Positions 8,442-16,668 are shown, counted from the first letter of the stretch. The stretch is DNA of 24,596 nt from JAHJDS01 sp964569795 (GCA_964569795.1 CAZMVB010000046.1:1-24596), one strand, 5' to 3'. Numbers and translations are program-made. The notes: generated by a model from the letters alone, not told the origin.

Positions 8442-9041
8442 ATGAAAAAGGAGGCCGTCAACTACGAAACGCTCCGCCTGATCTGCGACGCCATCAGTGC
8501 CTCCAAGGAGTTGGACGACGTCTCCCGGACCCTGGTCAACACCCTGTCCGAGACCCTGGACATCAAGGGCTGCGCCCTGATGCTCTGGGACCGGCGGGCC
8601 AACGAACTGGTCGTCACCGCCAGCAAGGGTCTGAGCGACACCTATCTGAACAAGGGGCCGGTCAGCGCCATCAAATCCATTGGCAAGTCCCTGCACGAGG
8701 GGCCGGTCGGAATCTTCGACGTGGAGGACGATCCCCGGCTGCAGTACCCGGAGGAGGCGGTCAAGGAGGGGATCAAGTCGATCATGAGCGTGCCCATGGT
8801 CCTGCGGGGCCGGCCCATCGGGGTGCTCCGGGTGTACACCGGCGAGCCCTGGTCCTTCCAGGAGATCGACGTCGTGTTCATGCAGGCCGTGGCCTCGATC
8901 GCGGCCCTGGTCATCGATAACCTCCGGCTCTACCGCGGCCTGAAGTCCTCGATCGAGGTCCTCAAGCTGATGCAGTCCGGGGCCGAGTTGGGCGCGACCA
9001 CGCCCTTTGACGAGGGGCGTCCCTGGCGGCACCTGGATTGA
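8442..9041 (+). CDS. GAF-domain protein, first of two tandem paralogs, 199 aa
   Basis: Almost the whole protein is one GAF domain (about residues 10-165): ETLRLICDAISASKELDDV helix, LDIKGCALMLWDRRANELVVTASKGLS strands, then GPVGIFDVEDDPRLQYPEEAVKEGIKSIMSVPMVLRGRPIGVLRVYT and a closing helix. No kinase, GGDEF or HTH domain is attached, so it is a stand-alone sensor module, probably cytoplasmic, with an unknown ligand. A conserved Cys (C43) lies in the first strand region. AAAGGAGG 6 nt before the ATG gives a strong start. Upstream, 8398-8417 contains two ATTAAT half-sites 8 bp apart around TATATAGT, a likely promoter/operator. The next gene is a close paralog. It is transcribed divergently from perR. 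Confidence 0.88.
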   Translation: MKKEAVNYETLRLICDAISASKELDDVSRTLVNTLSETLDIKGCALMLWDRRANELVVTASKGLSDTYLNKGPVSAIKSIGKSLHEGPVGIFDVEDDPRLQYPEEAVKEGIKSIMSVPMVLRGRPIGVLRVYTGEPWSFQEIDVVFMQAVASIAALVIDNLRLYRGLKSSIEVLKLMQSGAELGATTPFDEGRPWRHLD

Positions 9042-9045
9042 ACCG

Positions 9046-9066
9046 TAAACTCCCGGGGAGAGTTTA
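9046..9066 (+). terminator. Hairpin after first GAF gene
   Basis: TAAACTC (9046-9052) pairs with GAGTTTA (9060-9066) around CCGGGGA, 4 nt after the stop. There is no downstream T-run, so it is a weak terminator candidate. The stretch from 9067 to 9436 has no convincing gene; it holds an AT-rich patch at about 9108-9170 that could be the promoter of the second GAF gene. Confidence 0.4.
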
Positions 9067-9436
9067 GTCGAGGCCGGAATCCCGAACGGGGCATGTCGGC
9101 GGGACCTTTTGGAGAAATTTTTCACATATATTCCCCTCCGGCCTTTTGTTCGTTAAAATATTAATAGGGCGGTGCGGGCCATGGGTCCGCCCGACAATGG
9201 CAGGACCGAGTTGAGCGCGGTTTGAGATCAAGCTCGCGCGGGATATTCTGTTCCGACTCCTTGCTGAAATCCGGTCTGATCCCGAAAATCCACCTGTCTT
9301 GATCACTGGTTGAGCCTAATCCTGAGTGCCGGGGGCGGCGGTCGGTCGGCGGACGCGTGTCCGCCGGGCCGCGGAATTGTCCGCCGTGACGGGCGGTCGG
9401 TCCGGAATGAAGGAACGAGGGGAAAGGGGGTCAGCC

Positions 9437-10009
9437 ATGAAGAGCCAAGCCGTCAACTACGAGACCTTGCACCGGATCAGCGACGCCATCAGTTCTTCCC
9501 AGGACCAGGACGATCTGACCTCGCACATCGTCCACAGCCTGAAGCAGGCCCTGGATCTCAAGGGCTGCGCCCTGCTGCTCTGGGATCGCAAGTCCGACGA
9601 GCTGGTCCTGGCCGCGTCCAGCGGTCTGAGCAAGCGGTACCTCAGCAAAGGCCCCTTGAGCGCCCGGAGGTCCATCGCCGCCTCGCTCAAGGAGGGGCCG
9701 GTGGCCATCTTCGACGTGGAAGATGATCCCCGGCTGCAGTATCCGGTCGAGGCCAAGGTCGAGGGGATCAGCTCGATCCTGAGCGTGCCGGTGATCCTGC
9801 GCGGTAAGGCCCTGGGCGTGTTGCGCCTCTACAGCGCCGAGCCCTGGGAGTTCTCCGAGCCGGACATCATCTTCGCCCAGGCCGTGGCCGAGATCGTGGC
9901 CCTGGTCCTGGACAACGTTCGGCTGTACCGGGGTCTGAAAAGCTCGATCGAGACCCTGAAAACGATCCGGAGACCGATCAAGGGGGCCAAGCGGACCCGG
10001 CACGAATAA
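9437..10009 (+). CDS. GAF-domain protein, second tandem paralog, 190 aa
   Basis: This is a close relative of the GAF protein at 8442: most positions of the GAF domain are identical, including QAVNYETL, LKGCALLLWDR, EGPVAIFDVEDDPRLQYP and LYRGLKSSIE. The start is placed at ATG 9437 because it aligns with the paralog's start and has a purine-rich AAGGGGG 7 nt upstream; the longer frame from 9326 is GC-rich leader. The two copies differ after the domain: this one ends in a basic tail (RRPIKGAKRTRHE) and the first in an acidic/neutral tail ending GRPWRHLD. It has no effector domain. The genes are 395 bp apart, with their own intervening AT-rich region, so they may be separately controlled. It converges on der. 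Confidence 0.88.
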   Translation: MKSQAVNYETLHRISDAISSSQDQDDLTSHIVHSLKQALDLKGCALLLWDRKSDELVLAASSGLSKRYLSKGPLSARRSIAASLKEGPVAIFDVEDDPRLQYPVEAKVEGISSILSVPVILRGKALGVLRLYSAEPWEFSEPDIIFAQAVAEIVALVLDNVRLYRGLKSSIETLKTIRRPIKGAKRTRHE

Positions 10010-10055
10010 AGCCAACCGGGGCCGGGCCGTCCTCGGTCTGTTTTGCCCCGTCAAA

Positions 10056-10095
10056 GGCCGGGTGAAGACGAGAGTTTTCGCCCGGCCGGGTTTTG
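10056..10095 (+). terminator. Possible terminator between GAF gene and der
   Basis: GGCCGGG (10056-10062) pairs with CCCGGCC (10081-10087) across an 18-nt loop, and GGGTTTTG follows. The loop is long and the T-run short, so support is modest. It lies between two convergent genes. Confidence 0.35.
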
Positions 10096-10105
10096 TGGCG
10101 AGCGA

Positions 10106-11434
10106 TTATGACCTGGGCTTGGAGCGGGCCTTGAAGACGAGGCGCAGGGGGGTCAGGTCCAGGCCCAGTTCCTCGCGGAACCGGCGCTCCAGATAGCGGC
10201 GGTAGTCGTCCCGAATCTTTCCGGCGAAATTGGTGAAGACGATGAAGGTCGGCGGCCGGGTGACCGACTGGTTGGCGTAGGTGAACTTGATGGTCCGGCC
10301 CGCGACCAGGCCGGCCGGGTGGTCGGCCACGGCCTTTTGCAAGACCCGGTTCAGGACGCCGGTCGTGGTCCGGGAGTTGAACTGCTCGTACACCGCGGCC
10401 ACCTGGGGCAGGAGGCGGCCGACCCGCTTGCCGGTCAGGGCGGACATGGTCAGCAGCGGGGCGTGGGACAGCCAGCCCAGGCGGTAACGGACCTCGTCGA
10501 GAAATTCCCGGCGCTGGGCGTCGTCCCCCACGGCCAGGTCCCACTTGTTGACGGCGATGACGCAGGCCCGGCCCCGGTCGCTGATCAGTTGCCCGATGCG
10601 CTGGTCCTGCTCGGCCACGCCGGTGGTGGCGTCGATCATCAGCACGGCCACGTGGCACCTGTCCAGGGCCTTGACCGCCCGCAGGACCGAGAAGCGTTCG
10701 ATCCCCGGGCCGACCCGGGCCTTTCTCCTGAGCCCGGCCGTGTCCATCAGGGTGAAGGCCGCCCCCTCGACATCCAGGTTGGTGTCGGCCGTATCCCGGG
10801 TCGTGCCCGGGACCTCGCTGACCACCATCCGCGGCGCGCCGAGGAGCTGGTTGACCAGGGAACTCTTGCCCACGTTGGGCCGGCCGACCACGGCCACCCG
10901 GATGCGGTCCGGCTCGCCCTGGTCAGTCTCGCCCTTTTCCGGGGGCAGGTTGGCGCTCAGAAAACCGAAGATCTCGCGCACGCCGTAGCCGTGGGCGGCC
11001 GACAGGCCGAACAGCTCGGCCACGCCCAGGGCCCAGAAATCGTCCAGGCGCCACTCCTGCTCCGGGCCGTCCACCTTGTTCACGGCGTACATCACCGGTC
11101 CGCCAAAGCGCCGCAGCCGGTCCACGATCTGATAATCGTCGGGCAGCAGTCCGGCCCGGCCGTCGAACAGGCAGATCACCGCGTCCGCCTCGGCCACGGC
11201 CAGCTCGATCTGGGCGTGGATGGCCTCGGTAAAATCCTCGTCCGCGGCCGGGGCGAAACCGCCGGTATCGACCACGGTGTAGGTCCGTCCGGCGTGTTTC
11301 ACCCGGCCGAACAGCCGGTCCCGGGTCACCCCGGGCAGATCATCGACAATGGCCTGCCGGCTCCGGGTCAGCCGGTTGAACAGGGTCGATTTGCCGACAT
11401 TGGGCCGGCCGACGATGGCCACCATCGCGCTCAC
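10106..11434 (-). CDS. der: Ribosome-assembly GTPase Der (EngA), 442 aa
   Basis: Two tandem Era-like G domains and a C-terminal KH-like domain, the unique Der layout. First domain: GRPNVGKS at 9-16, DTGG at 56-59, NKVD at 119-122. Second domain: GRPNVGKS at 184-191, DTAG at 231-234, NKWD at 296-299. The KH-like part starts near residue 355. Known role: essential GTPase acting on 50S subunit maturation in the cytoplasm. The start is GTG 11434-11432, with AGGAG 5 nt upstream, and it overlaps the stop of the kinase gene as GTGA, so translation is probably coupled. It is the last gene of a four-gene overlapping operon. All GTPase motifs are intact. Confidence 0.97.
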   Translation of the reverse strand: MSAMVAIVGRPNVGKSTLFNRLTRSRQAIVDDLPGVTRDRLFGRVKHAGRTYTVVDTGGFAPAADEDFTEAIHAQIELAVAEADAVICLFDGRAGLLPDDYQIVDRLRRFGGPVMYAVNKVDGPEQEWRLDDFWALGVAELFGLSAAHGYGVREIFGFLSANLPPEKGETDQGEPDRIRVAVVGRPNVGKSSLVNQLLGAPRMVVSEVPGTTRDTADTNLDVEGAAFTLMDTAGLRRKARVGPGIERFSVLRAVKALDRCHVAVLMIDATTGVAEQDQRIGQLISDRGRACVIAVNKWDLAVGDDAQRREFLDEVRYRLGWLSHAPLLTMSALTGKRVGRLLPQVAAVYEQFNSRTTTGVLNRVLQKAVADHPAGLVAGRTIKFTYANQSVTRPPTFIVFTNFAGKIRDDYRRYLERRFREELGLDLTPLRLVFKARSKPRS

Positions 11435-12465
11435 GCCGACTCCTGCTCCTGAATCCGCCCGGCCAGTCGCCGCAGGGCCGGAAAGCCGTCAAGCCGCGGA
11501 TCGGCCAGCAGCCCGGTCAGGTTGCGGACCCCGGCCGGGACGTGCTCCCGGAAGTGGGGCCGCTGCTTGACCCGAGTCAGGAAACCGAAGGCCCCCAGGG
11601 CCTGCATCGTCCGGGACAGGGCGACCGTTGACCACGACTCCCGGAAGACCTCATCGTCCGGCCAGATGCGTCCCCGGGTCAGATCCAGATAGACCTCGAT
11701 CAGGACCCCCCGCAGTTCGCCCGGAAGATCGACGTACGGGTCCAGGACCACGGCCGCCAGATCATAGGTCGGCGGACCCAGCCGGGCCGACTGGAAATCG
11801 ACCAGGGCCGGCCCGTCCTCGGTCAGCAGGATGTTGCGGGATTGAAAGTCGCGATGGACCAGACACTCGATCCCGCCCCCCGCGGCCAGGCCGGCCAGGC
11901 GATCGAGTTCTTCCCCCAGCCCGGGCTCATCGACCCCCAGTCCGAGCAGGCCGCGGGCGAACTCCCGGACAAAATACTCCCCTTCCCTTTCCCGGAAGAG
12001 TTCGGCCGTGAACCGGGTCGTCTGGTGGCACCACCGCGGGTCAAATCCGGCCGTGGCCTTGAGCTGCAGGTCCACCAGAACCTGGATCACCTGGAGGTAC
12101 GTCTCGAACAAGGCCTCGGGGTCGTCGGCCTTCTGGCGGGCGGCGGCCATCAACTGCCGTTCGCCCAGGTCGGTCACCAGCAGCCGCCCCGCACCGCGGT
12201 CGTGGGCCAGGACCCGGGGTACGGCCAGGCCCCGGGCGGCCAGGTGCCGGGCGATGAATTCGTAGGCGTCGTTTTCAGACGACAGTCCGGGCTCGGCCCG
12301 CCGCCCCCCCGGATGTTCGATGACCACCAGGCTCTCGTCACCGCGACGCACCCGCCAGAAACGGCGGTCCGAGCCGTCCACGGGCAGGGCCTCGAAGTTT
12401 TCCGAACCGCCGCCGGGCCAGTGTTCTTGCACGAATTTTTGCAGTTCAAGGTTTTCAGGCGACAA
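11431..12465 (-). CDS. amgK: AmgK-like anomeric sugar kinase (APH fold), 344 aa
   Basis: An aminoglycoside-phosphotransferase/choline-kinase-fold enzyme. The catalytic loop is VHRDFQSRN (H204, D206, N211), and the metal-binding segment is LVDFQSARLGPPTYDLA (D223), with the 'DFQ-A-LGP--YDL' wording typical of AmgK proteins rather than antibiotic kinases. Known: Pseudomonas AmgK phosphorylates N-acetylmuramate (and GlcNAc) at C1, and MurU then makes UDP-MurNAc, recycling peptidoglycan sugars and bypassing the fosfomycin target MurA. The next gene upstream is a MurU-like nucleotidyltransferase that overlaps it by 11 bp, strong context for this assignment. The start appears to be TTG 12465-12463 with GAGG just upstream; no ATG fits. 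The preferred sugar is inferred, not seen. Confidence 0.83.
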   Translation of the reverse strand: MSPENLELQKFVQEHWPGGGSENFEALPVDGSDRRFWRVRRGDESLVVIEHPGGRRAEPGLSSENDAYEFIARHLAARGLAVPRVLAHDRGAGRLLVTDLGERQLMAAARQKADDPEALFETYLQVIQVLVDLQLKATAGFDPRWCHQTTRFTAELFREREGEYFVREFARGLLGLGVDEPGLGEELDRLAGLAAGGGIECLVHRDFQSRNILLTEDGPALVDFQSARLGPPTYDLAAVVLDPYVDLPGELRGVLIEVYLDLTRGRIWPDDEVFRESWSTVALSRTMQALGAFGFLTRVKQRPHFREHVPAGVRNLTGLLADPRLDGFPALRRLAGRIQEQESA

Positions 12466-13378
12466 AGGCCTCGTCCTCTACGGTTCCTTTCAGCACGCCC
12501 CGGCCCACGACTGAACGGATGACCCGGGCGTTTTCAGTGACGACCGCCCCCGGCCAGATCACGGCGTCTTCGAGCAACGCCCCGGCCTCGACCCTGGCCC
12601 CCTCACCGACGCAGGCAAAGCCGCGGACCTCGACCCCGTCCGCCACTTTGGCCCGGGGATGGACCCAGACCTTTTGGTCTCGCCGGGCCATCAGCCGCCG
12701 ATGCAGATTGAGGTATCGTCTCAAATCCCCGGCCTCGTCCCAGAACGACTCCTGGTCAATGTAGCCGGCCACCTCATCCCCGGCGGCCAGGGCCGCCTCA
12801 TAAACGTCGATGATGTGCGAAAAGCCCTCGGGCAGCCGGGCCAGGACCGCCGGCTCGACCACCTGGATCCCGGTGTAGGCCCACCGTCGGCCGGAAGACG
12901 GGGCCTGGCCCCCGGCCGGCTCGGCCGAAAAATCCAGGATCTTGTCCCCGGAAATGGTCACCGTGTTGAACTCGGGCTCGTCCCGCAGGACCATGGTCGC
13001 CAGGGGCCGGCGTTTCATATGGGCCGCCTGCACCGCGGCAAAGTCCAGGTCCGTGTAGATGTCGCCGTTGACCACCAGAAAGGGCCGGTCGCCGAGAAGG
13101 TCTCGCGCTTGCCGCAGGGCCCCGCCGGTGCCCAGGATCTCGGGCTCGTGGCTGACGGTCGTCGGCAGCGGGAAGTTTTTCGCCCCAACCTCGTCCCGGA
13201 CCTGATCGGCCAGGTGGTGGGTGTTGACCACCAGATCGGTCACACCCGCCTTTTTCAGCCCCTCGGCCAGGTGCCGGATGAGCGGCCGGTCCTTCACCGG
13301 GATCAGGGGCTTGGGCCGGACCTCGGTCAGGGGCCTGAGCCGGGTCCCCAGGCCCGCGGCCAGGATCATCGCCTTCAT
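12455..13378 (-). CDS. MurU-like sugar-1-phosphate nucleotidyltransferase, 307 aa
   Basis: The N-terminal Rossmann-type nucleotidyltransferase domain begins with the signature LAAGLGTRLRP and continues through PKPLIPV (K23); the metal-binding VNGD is at 103-106. Pseudomonas MurU is about 223 residues, whereas this protein carries an extra C-terminal part (about 238-300) rich in VxxGAxVxxGA-type hexapeptides, that is, a left-handed beta-helix as in GlmU or GDP-mannose pyrophosphorylases. The AmgK-like partner argues for UTP:MurNAc-1-phosphate uridylyltransferase in cell-wall recycling; another hexose-1-phosphate is possible. GGAGG 6 nt upstream supports ATG 13378. It overlaps the FAD enzyme gene by ATGA and the kinase gene by 11 bp. 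Confidence 0.85.
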   Translation of the reverse strand: MKAMILAAGLGTRLRPLTEVRPKPLIPVKDRPLIRHLAEGLKKAGVTDLVVNTHHLADQVRDEVGAKNFPLPTTVSHEPEILGTGGALRQARDLLGDRPFLVVNGDIYTDLDFAAVQAAHMKRRPLATMVLRDEPEFNTVTISGDKILDFSAEPAGGQAPSSGRRWAYTGIQVVEPAVLARLPEGFSHIIDVYEAALAAGDEVAGYIDQESFWDEAGDLRRYLNLHRRLMARRDQKVWVHPRAKVADGVEVRGFACVGEGARVEAGALLEDAVIWPGAVVTENARVIRSVVGRGVLKGTVEDEAFVA

Positions 13379-14712
13379 TGGCCGCCTCCGGTTGGCCGGC
13401 CTCGGGCCACCAATCGCTCGGCCGCGCCCACGCCGCTATTATAGCTGATCTCGAGGCTGGACTTGAGCAGGCCGTCCCCGGCAAAGTAGATCGGCCCGGG
13501 CAGCCGGTCCAGTTCCTCGGCCAGGCGGCGGCGCTCGGCCACGGCCCCGGGACCCAGTTGGACCGCACCAAAGGGCCAGCAGTACACCCGGGCGAACAGG
13601 ACCCGGGACGAAAACCCGGGCCACAAGCGTTCGATCTCCGCCAGCACGGCCTGGACGATGGTCTCCTCGGGGGCATCGAGGTACTTCCGGGCGGCCGGCG
13701 CGGACAGCACGGCCGTGACCAGGCCCTTATCCGGCGGGCACCTTCCTTTGCCCTTGTGATGATCCAGCACGACCGTGGCCACGACCTCGAACTCCCGGCG
13801 CAGCAGGTTATTCAGGTACGAGCGGCCCGGCCAGGGCCGGTCCAGGGCCAGGGCGACCACGATCGACGGGGCGTAGGCCACCCGGCCCAGCAGGTCCCTT
13901 ACCGGTTGCGGGCAATCCGGGTACAGGCCCGGCGCCAGCGGCGCGGGCACGGTCACGATGGCCGCCCCGAAAATCTCGACCCCGCCTTGGCCGAGTTCGA
14001 CCTCGACCGGACCCGTTTCGGACCGGGATGAAATTCGCCGGACCGGGCTCCCCAGCCTGACGTCCAGGTCTTGGGCCAGGTGCTCGGCCAAGGCGCCCAT
14101 GCCCCCGTCCAGGGCGAAGATCGTGAACCAGGTCAGATTCTTGATCGTCGCCAGAAAGGCCAGCCAGGAATTGGTCTCGGGTGCGCCCAGGAAAATCTCG
14201 CTGAAAATGGGATAGGCCACCGCCTCCAGGAGCGTTTCGTCGTATCGCCGCCGGAGCACCGCGGCCGCCGTCTCCGCCTCCAGTTCCAGGCTCCGGGCCG
14301 TGGGCGCGGCCAGGTTCAAGGCCGGCCCCAGCCGCCGGGCCTTGAGAAACAGGCCCATCAGGTCCAGCTTGTTTCGAAAGGGCAGCAGCCTGAACGCCAG
14401 AAAATCCTTGATCGAGCCGACCTTGACCTGATGCTCCCGGCCGTGGCTGAAGGTCGAGGACGTCCCCGGCGTGGGTCGCAGGGCATGGGCCAGTCCCAGG
14501 TCGGCCGCGACCCGGGTCAGTCGGCGGTGGGCCCGGGGCCAGGTGTAGGCCCCCCGGTCGATGACAAAACCATCGATCTCTTCCGAGGCGGACCGGCCGC
14601 CGATGAAGTCCTCGGCCTCGAACACGACCGGGTTCAGACCGGCCGCCCGCAGGCGATAACCGGCCGCCAGGCCGGCCAGACCGGCACCGATGATCGCCAC
14701 CCGGTCGCCCAT
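13375..14712 (-). CDS. FAD-dependent amine-oxidase/protoporphyrinogen-oxidase-like flavoenzyme, 445 aa
   Basis: The start ATG 14712-14710 is chosen because the FAD Rossmann motif VAIIGAGLAGLAAGYRL follows at once (residues 5-21) and GGGAGG lies about 9 nt upstream; the longer frame to 14940 crosses the divergent promoter region. After the GxGxxG motif comes an acidic FAD-ribose contact (VVFEAED), GGRS, and near the end YFAGDGLLKSSLEISYNSGVGAA, the FAD-binding C-terminal motif of the amine oxidase/PPO/phytoene desaturase superfamily. The middle section, which decides substrate, is not recognisable. It leads the operon with murU-like, amgK-like and der genes (ATGA overlap), so a link to envelope building is plausible but unproven. 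It is divergent from the merR-type gene. Confidence 0.85.
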   Translation of the reverse strand: MGDRVAIIGAGLAGLAAGYRLRAAGLNPVVFEAEDFIGGRSASEEIDGFVIDRGAYTWPRAHRRLTRVAADLGLAHALRPTPGTSSTFSHGREHQVKVGSIKDFLAFRLLPFRNKLDLMGLFLKARRLGPALNLAAPTARSLELEAETAAAVLRRRYDETLLEAVAYPIFSEIFLGAPETNSWLAFLATIKNLTWFTIFALDGGMGALAEHLAQDLDVRLGSPVRRISSRSETGPVEVELGQGGVEIFGAAIVTVPAPLAPGLYPDCPQPVRDLLGRVAYAPSIVVALALDRPWPGRSYLNNLLRREFEVVATVVLDHHKGKGRCPPDKGLVTAVLSAPAARKYLDAPEETIVQAVLAEIERLWPGFSSRVLFARVYCWPFGAVQLGPGAVAERRRLAEELDRLPGPIYFAGDGLLKSSLEISYNSGVGAAERLVARGRPTGGGQ

Positions 14713-14792
14713 GGTCCATCGCCTCCCTGGGTTGGTCGGGCCGCGGTCTTCCCCGAGCACCGCCCGGAGAACCCGGCCCGAGACCGTCAGCC

Positions 14793-14843
14793 GGCTGTTG
14801 CCAAACAGCCTGTTAGTAACACACTCCTTTGGACCCTGGCAAC
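14793..14843 (-). promoter_or_regulatory. Mutually exclusive hairpins in the flavoenzyme operon leader
   Basis: GGCTGTT (14793-14799) pairs with AACAGCC (14804-14810) as a 7-bp stem with loop GCCA. A competing pairing, GTTGCCA (14797-14803) with TGGCAAC (14837-14843), uses the same bases. In the minus-strand transcript this would be a switchable leader about 80-130 nt before the ATG. No U-run follows, so attenuation is only a possibility; the dyad could instead be a MerR-type DNA site in this divergent region. Confidence 0.3.
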
Positions 14844-14920
14844 GACCTCGGTTCAGTTCGGACTTACCTTGAGGCGATATTTGTGCTAAGCTCGGCTTAT
14901 TGCTTTGAGGGAGGGGGCCG

Positions 14921-15334
14921 ATGGACAAGGGAATCGGCATGGCCGAGGCGGCCGAGCGAACCGGCCTGACCCCCGGCCGGATTCGATACTACGACCAGCA
15001 GTTCGGCGCCTATCTGGCCATTCCCCGCGGCCCGGGCGGGCGGCGCTACTTTGACCAGGCCGCCCTGGAGCGCCTGGCCACGGTGGTCCGCCTCCTCAAG
15101 AAAGAGGGCCTGAGCATCAAACAGGCCCGGAATTACCTGGAATCCGCCGGTGGTGATCCCCAGGCCGCTGTGCCGGCCACCCAGATCGAGGACCTGGCCC
15201 AGGGCATGAAAACCCTCGGCCGGGACCTGGAGCGGCTCCAATCCAACCTGACCGGTCTTCAGGACGTGGTTTCCCGGCTGGTGAACATGGTCGCCGGCCT
15301 GATCGAAATGATGGACTCGGGCCGGCGGGGCTGA
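14921..15334 (+). CDS. MerR-family transcriptional regulator, 137 aa
   Basis: The N-terminal winged helix-turn-helix has GMAEAAERTGLTPGRIRYYDQQFG (residues 6-29), then a wing with GGRRYFDQAALERLATVVRLLKKEGLSIKQARNYL, the MerR pattern. Instead of a Cys-rich metal-binding end it has a helix (ETA-type MKTLGRDLERLQSNLTGLQDVVSRLVNMVAGLIEMM), probably a dimerisation coiled coil, so the effector is unlikely to be a thiophilic metal. GAGGGAGGG about 5 nt before the ATG gives a clear start. It is divergent from the flavoenzyme-murU-amgK-der operon across about 208 bp and may control it; it converges on the 4Fe-4S protein gene. No effector can be named. Confidence 0.88.
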   Translation: MDKGIGMAEAAERTGLTPGRIRYYDQQFGAYLAIPRGPGGRRYFDQAALERLATVVRLLKKEGLSIKQARNYLESAGGDPQAAVPATQIEDLAQGMKTLGRDLERLQSNLTGLQDVVSRLVNMVAGLIEMMDSGRRG

Positions 15335-15376
15335 AGGCGCCGTTTTAACAGCCCCGGGTCAGCGTGGAATTGAAAG

Positions 15377-15395
15377 GTCCCCACCGCCGCGGGAC
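15377..15395. terminator. Small hairpin between convergent merR and 4Fe-4S genes
   Basis: GTCCC (15377-15381) pairs with GGGAC (15391-15395) across 9 nt, directly after the 4Fe-4S gene's TAA. Only a short T-rich stretch follows on the minus strand. Weak candidate. Confidence 0.25.
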
Positions 15396-16469
15396 TTACC
15401 CCTGGCGCTCGGCGTTCTTCTGCTTGCCTTCCAGAATGGCCAGGGCCAGGGCCAGGCCCGATTCGTGCGGCTCCTCGCGGTCCGGGCGCAGATTCAGGGT
15501 GATGGCCTCCGAGGGGCAGACCCCGGCGCACAGCCCGCAGCCCAGACACCGGTCCGGATCGACCACGGCGAGGTCATCCACCTCGACCGCCCCCACCGGG
15601 CACCGCTCCTCACAATCGCCGCAGCCGACACAGTCCTCCTCGCTGATCGTGGCCAGGAACAGGGCGTTCATGTACTTGCGCTTGTCATGTCCGTGATCGA
15701 CGATGCCCTTCATCGAGGCGCAGCAGCAGGGGCAGCAGTTGCAGATGTTTGACAGGTGCTTGGCGTTGGCCCCGGCGTGGACCAGGCCGGCCTCGTCGGC
15801 CTGATGGACGATGGCGATGGCCTCGTCGGCCGAGATCTCCCGGCCCAGGCCGCTCTCGATGTAGAACTCGGCCGCGGCCCCGAAGCTGAGGCAGGTTTCC
15901 AGCGGATGGTCGCAGCCGTGCCCGGTCAGTTGGGCCTCCTTGCGGCAGACGCAGGGGGCCACGGCGATCTTCCGGGCCGCCCGGATGTCTTCCTCCAGCT
16001 TCATGTACGGCAGGAGCACCAGGTCCGCGGCCACGGTTTTGCCCACGGGCACGACCTTGAACCCGGGCACGTCGCTGGCCCCCATCTCGGTCTGATAGGC
16101 CAGGTCATAATACTCGCGGCACAGCCGGGCCAGTTCCGCGTCCATCTTCTGGACCGAGTATTCGTACAGGCCGATCATGAACGGGGCCGCCCGGAAGAGG
16201 GTCCTCGGGCCGCGCCGGACCCGAAAGAGCAGGCCGTTGTCGGCCATATGCTCAAGCTCGGCCGTAAGCTTCCACTCGTCCCGCCCGGACCGGGCGGCGA
16301 TCTGTCCCGCCTCCTCCAGGCTCGGCCCCAGGAGCAGGGCCGTCTCGGCCTGGGCCGGGGTGAACAATTTTTCGAGAATTTTCAGCTCGACCCCCGAGGC
16401 CGTGGTCGGGAAACCCAGGGGAAACTGGTCCAGGTGTTTTCGCAGCCGGGCGTAAACGTCGTCGTCCAT
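15396..16469 (-). CDS. 4Fe-4S cluster protein with N-terminal helical/winged domain and extra Cys clusters, 357 aa
   Basis: The C-terminal part holds a classic 2[4Fe-4S] ferredoxin module: CVGCGDCEERCPVGA (C280, 283, 286, 290) and CLGCGLCAGVCPSEA (C308, 311, 314, 318). Before it are two further Cys groups: CVCRKE...GHGCDHPLETCLSFG (C173, 175, 186, 193) and the striking CNCCPCCC run (243-250). The first 110 residues look like a winged-helix domain (EWKLTAELEHMADNGLLFRVRRG). This domain order is known from uncharacterised 'ferredoxin' proteins of anaerobes. The central clusters could hold another iron-sulfur centre and the module may shuttle electrons or sense redox state; no activity is established. 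AGGAGGTGA 6-7 nt upstream gives a strong start. No export signal. Confidence 0.88.
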   Translation of the reverse strand: MDDDVYARLRKHLDQFPLGFPTTASGVELKILEKLFTPAQAETALLLGPSLEEAGQIAARSGRDEWKLTAELEHMADNGLLFRVRRGPRTLFRAAPFMIGLYEYSVQKMDAELARLCREYYDLAYQTEMGASDVPGFKVVPVGKTVAADLVLLPYMKLEEDIRAARKIAVAPCVCRKEAQLTGHGCDHPLETCLSFGAAAEFYIESGLGREISADEAIAIVHQADEAGLVHAGANAKHLSNICNCCPCCCASMKGIVDHGHDKRKYMNALFLATISEEDCVGCGDCEERCPVGAVEVDDLAVVDPDRCLGCGLCAGVCPSEAITLNLRPDREEPHESGLALALAILEGKQKNAERQG

Positions 16470-16668
16470 GTCGCCTCACCTCCTGATCCCTGGCGGAGAT
16501 GGCCAGTATGTCATGAATGGCCTACCAGGGCAACCAGGCCCGATCGGTTTCCAAGTCTCTTTACCAGTGGCCAGTGGCTGGTGCCCATAACGCCATGCGG
16601 AAACTGCAATATTTGGTAGGCTACTTATTACTCCCTAGCTGATGACGATTGAATGAAAACTTGCTACA

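Noticed and set aside
9196..9215. Sigma-54-like TGGCAG...TTGA upstream of the second GAF gene
   Set aside because: The spacing between the GG and GC elements is off by one and the GC is missing (GA), so it is not a credible -24/-12 promoter.
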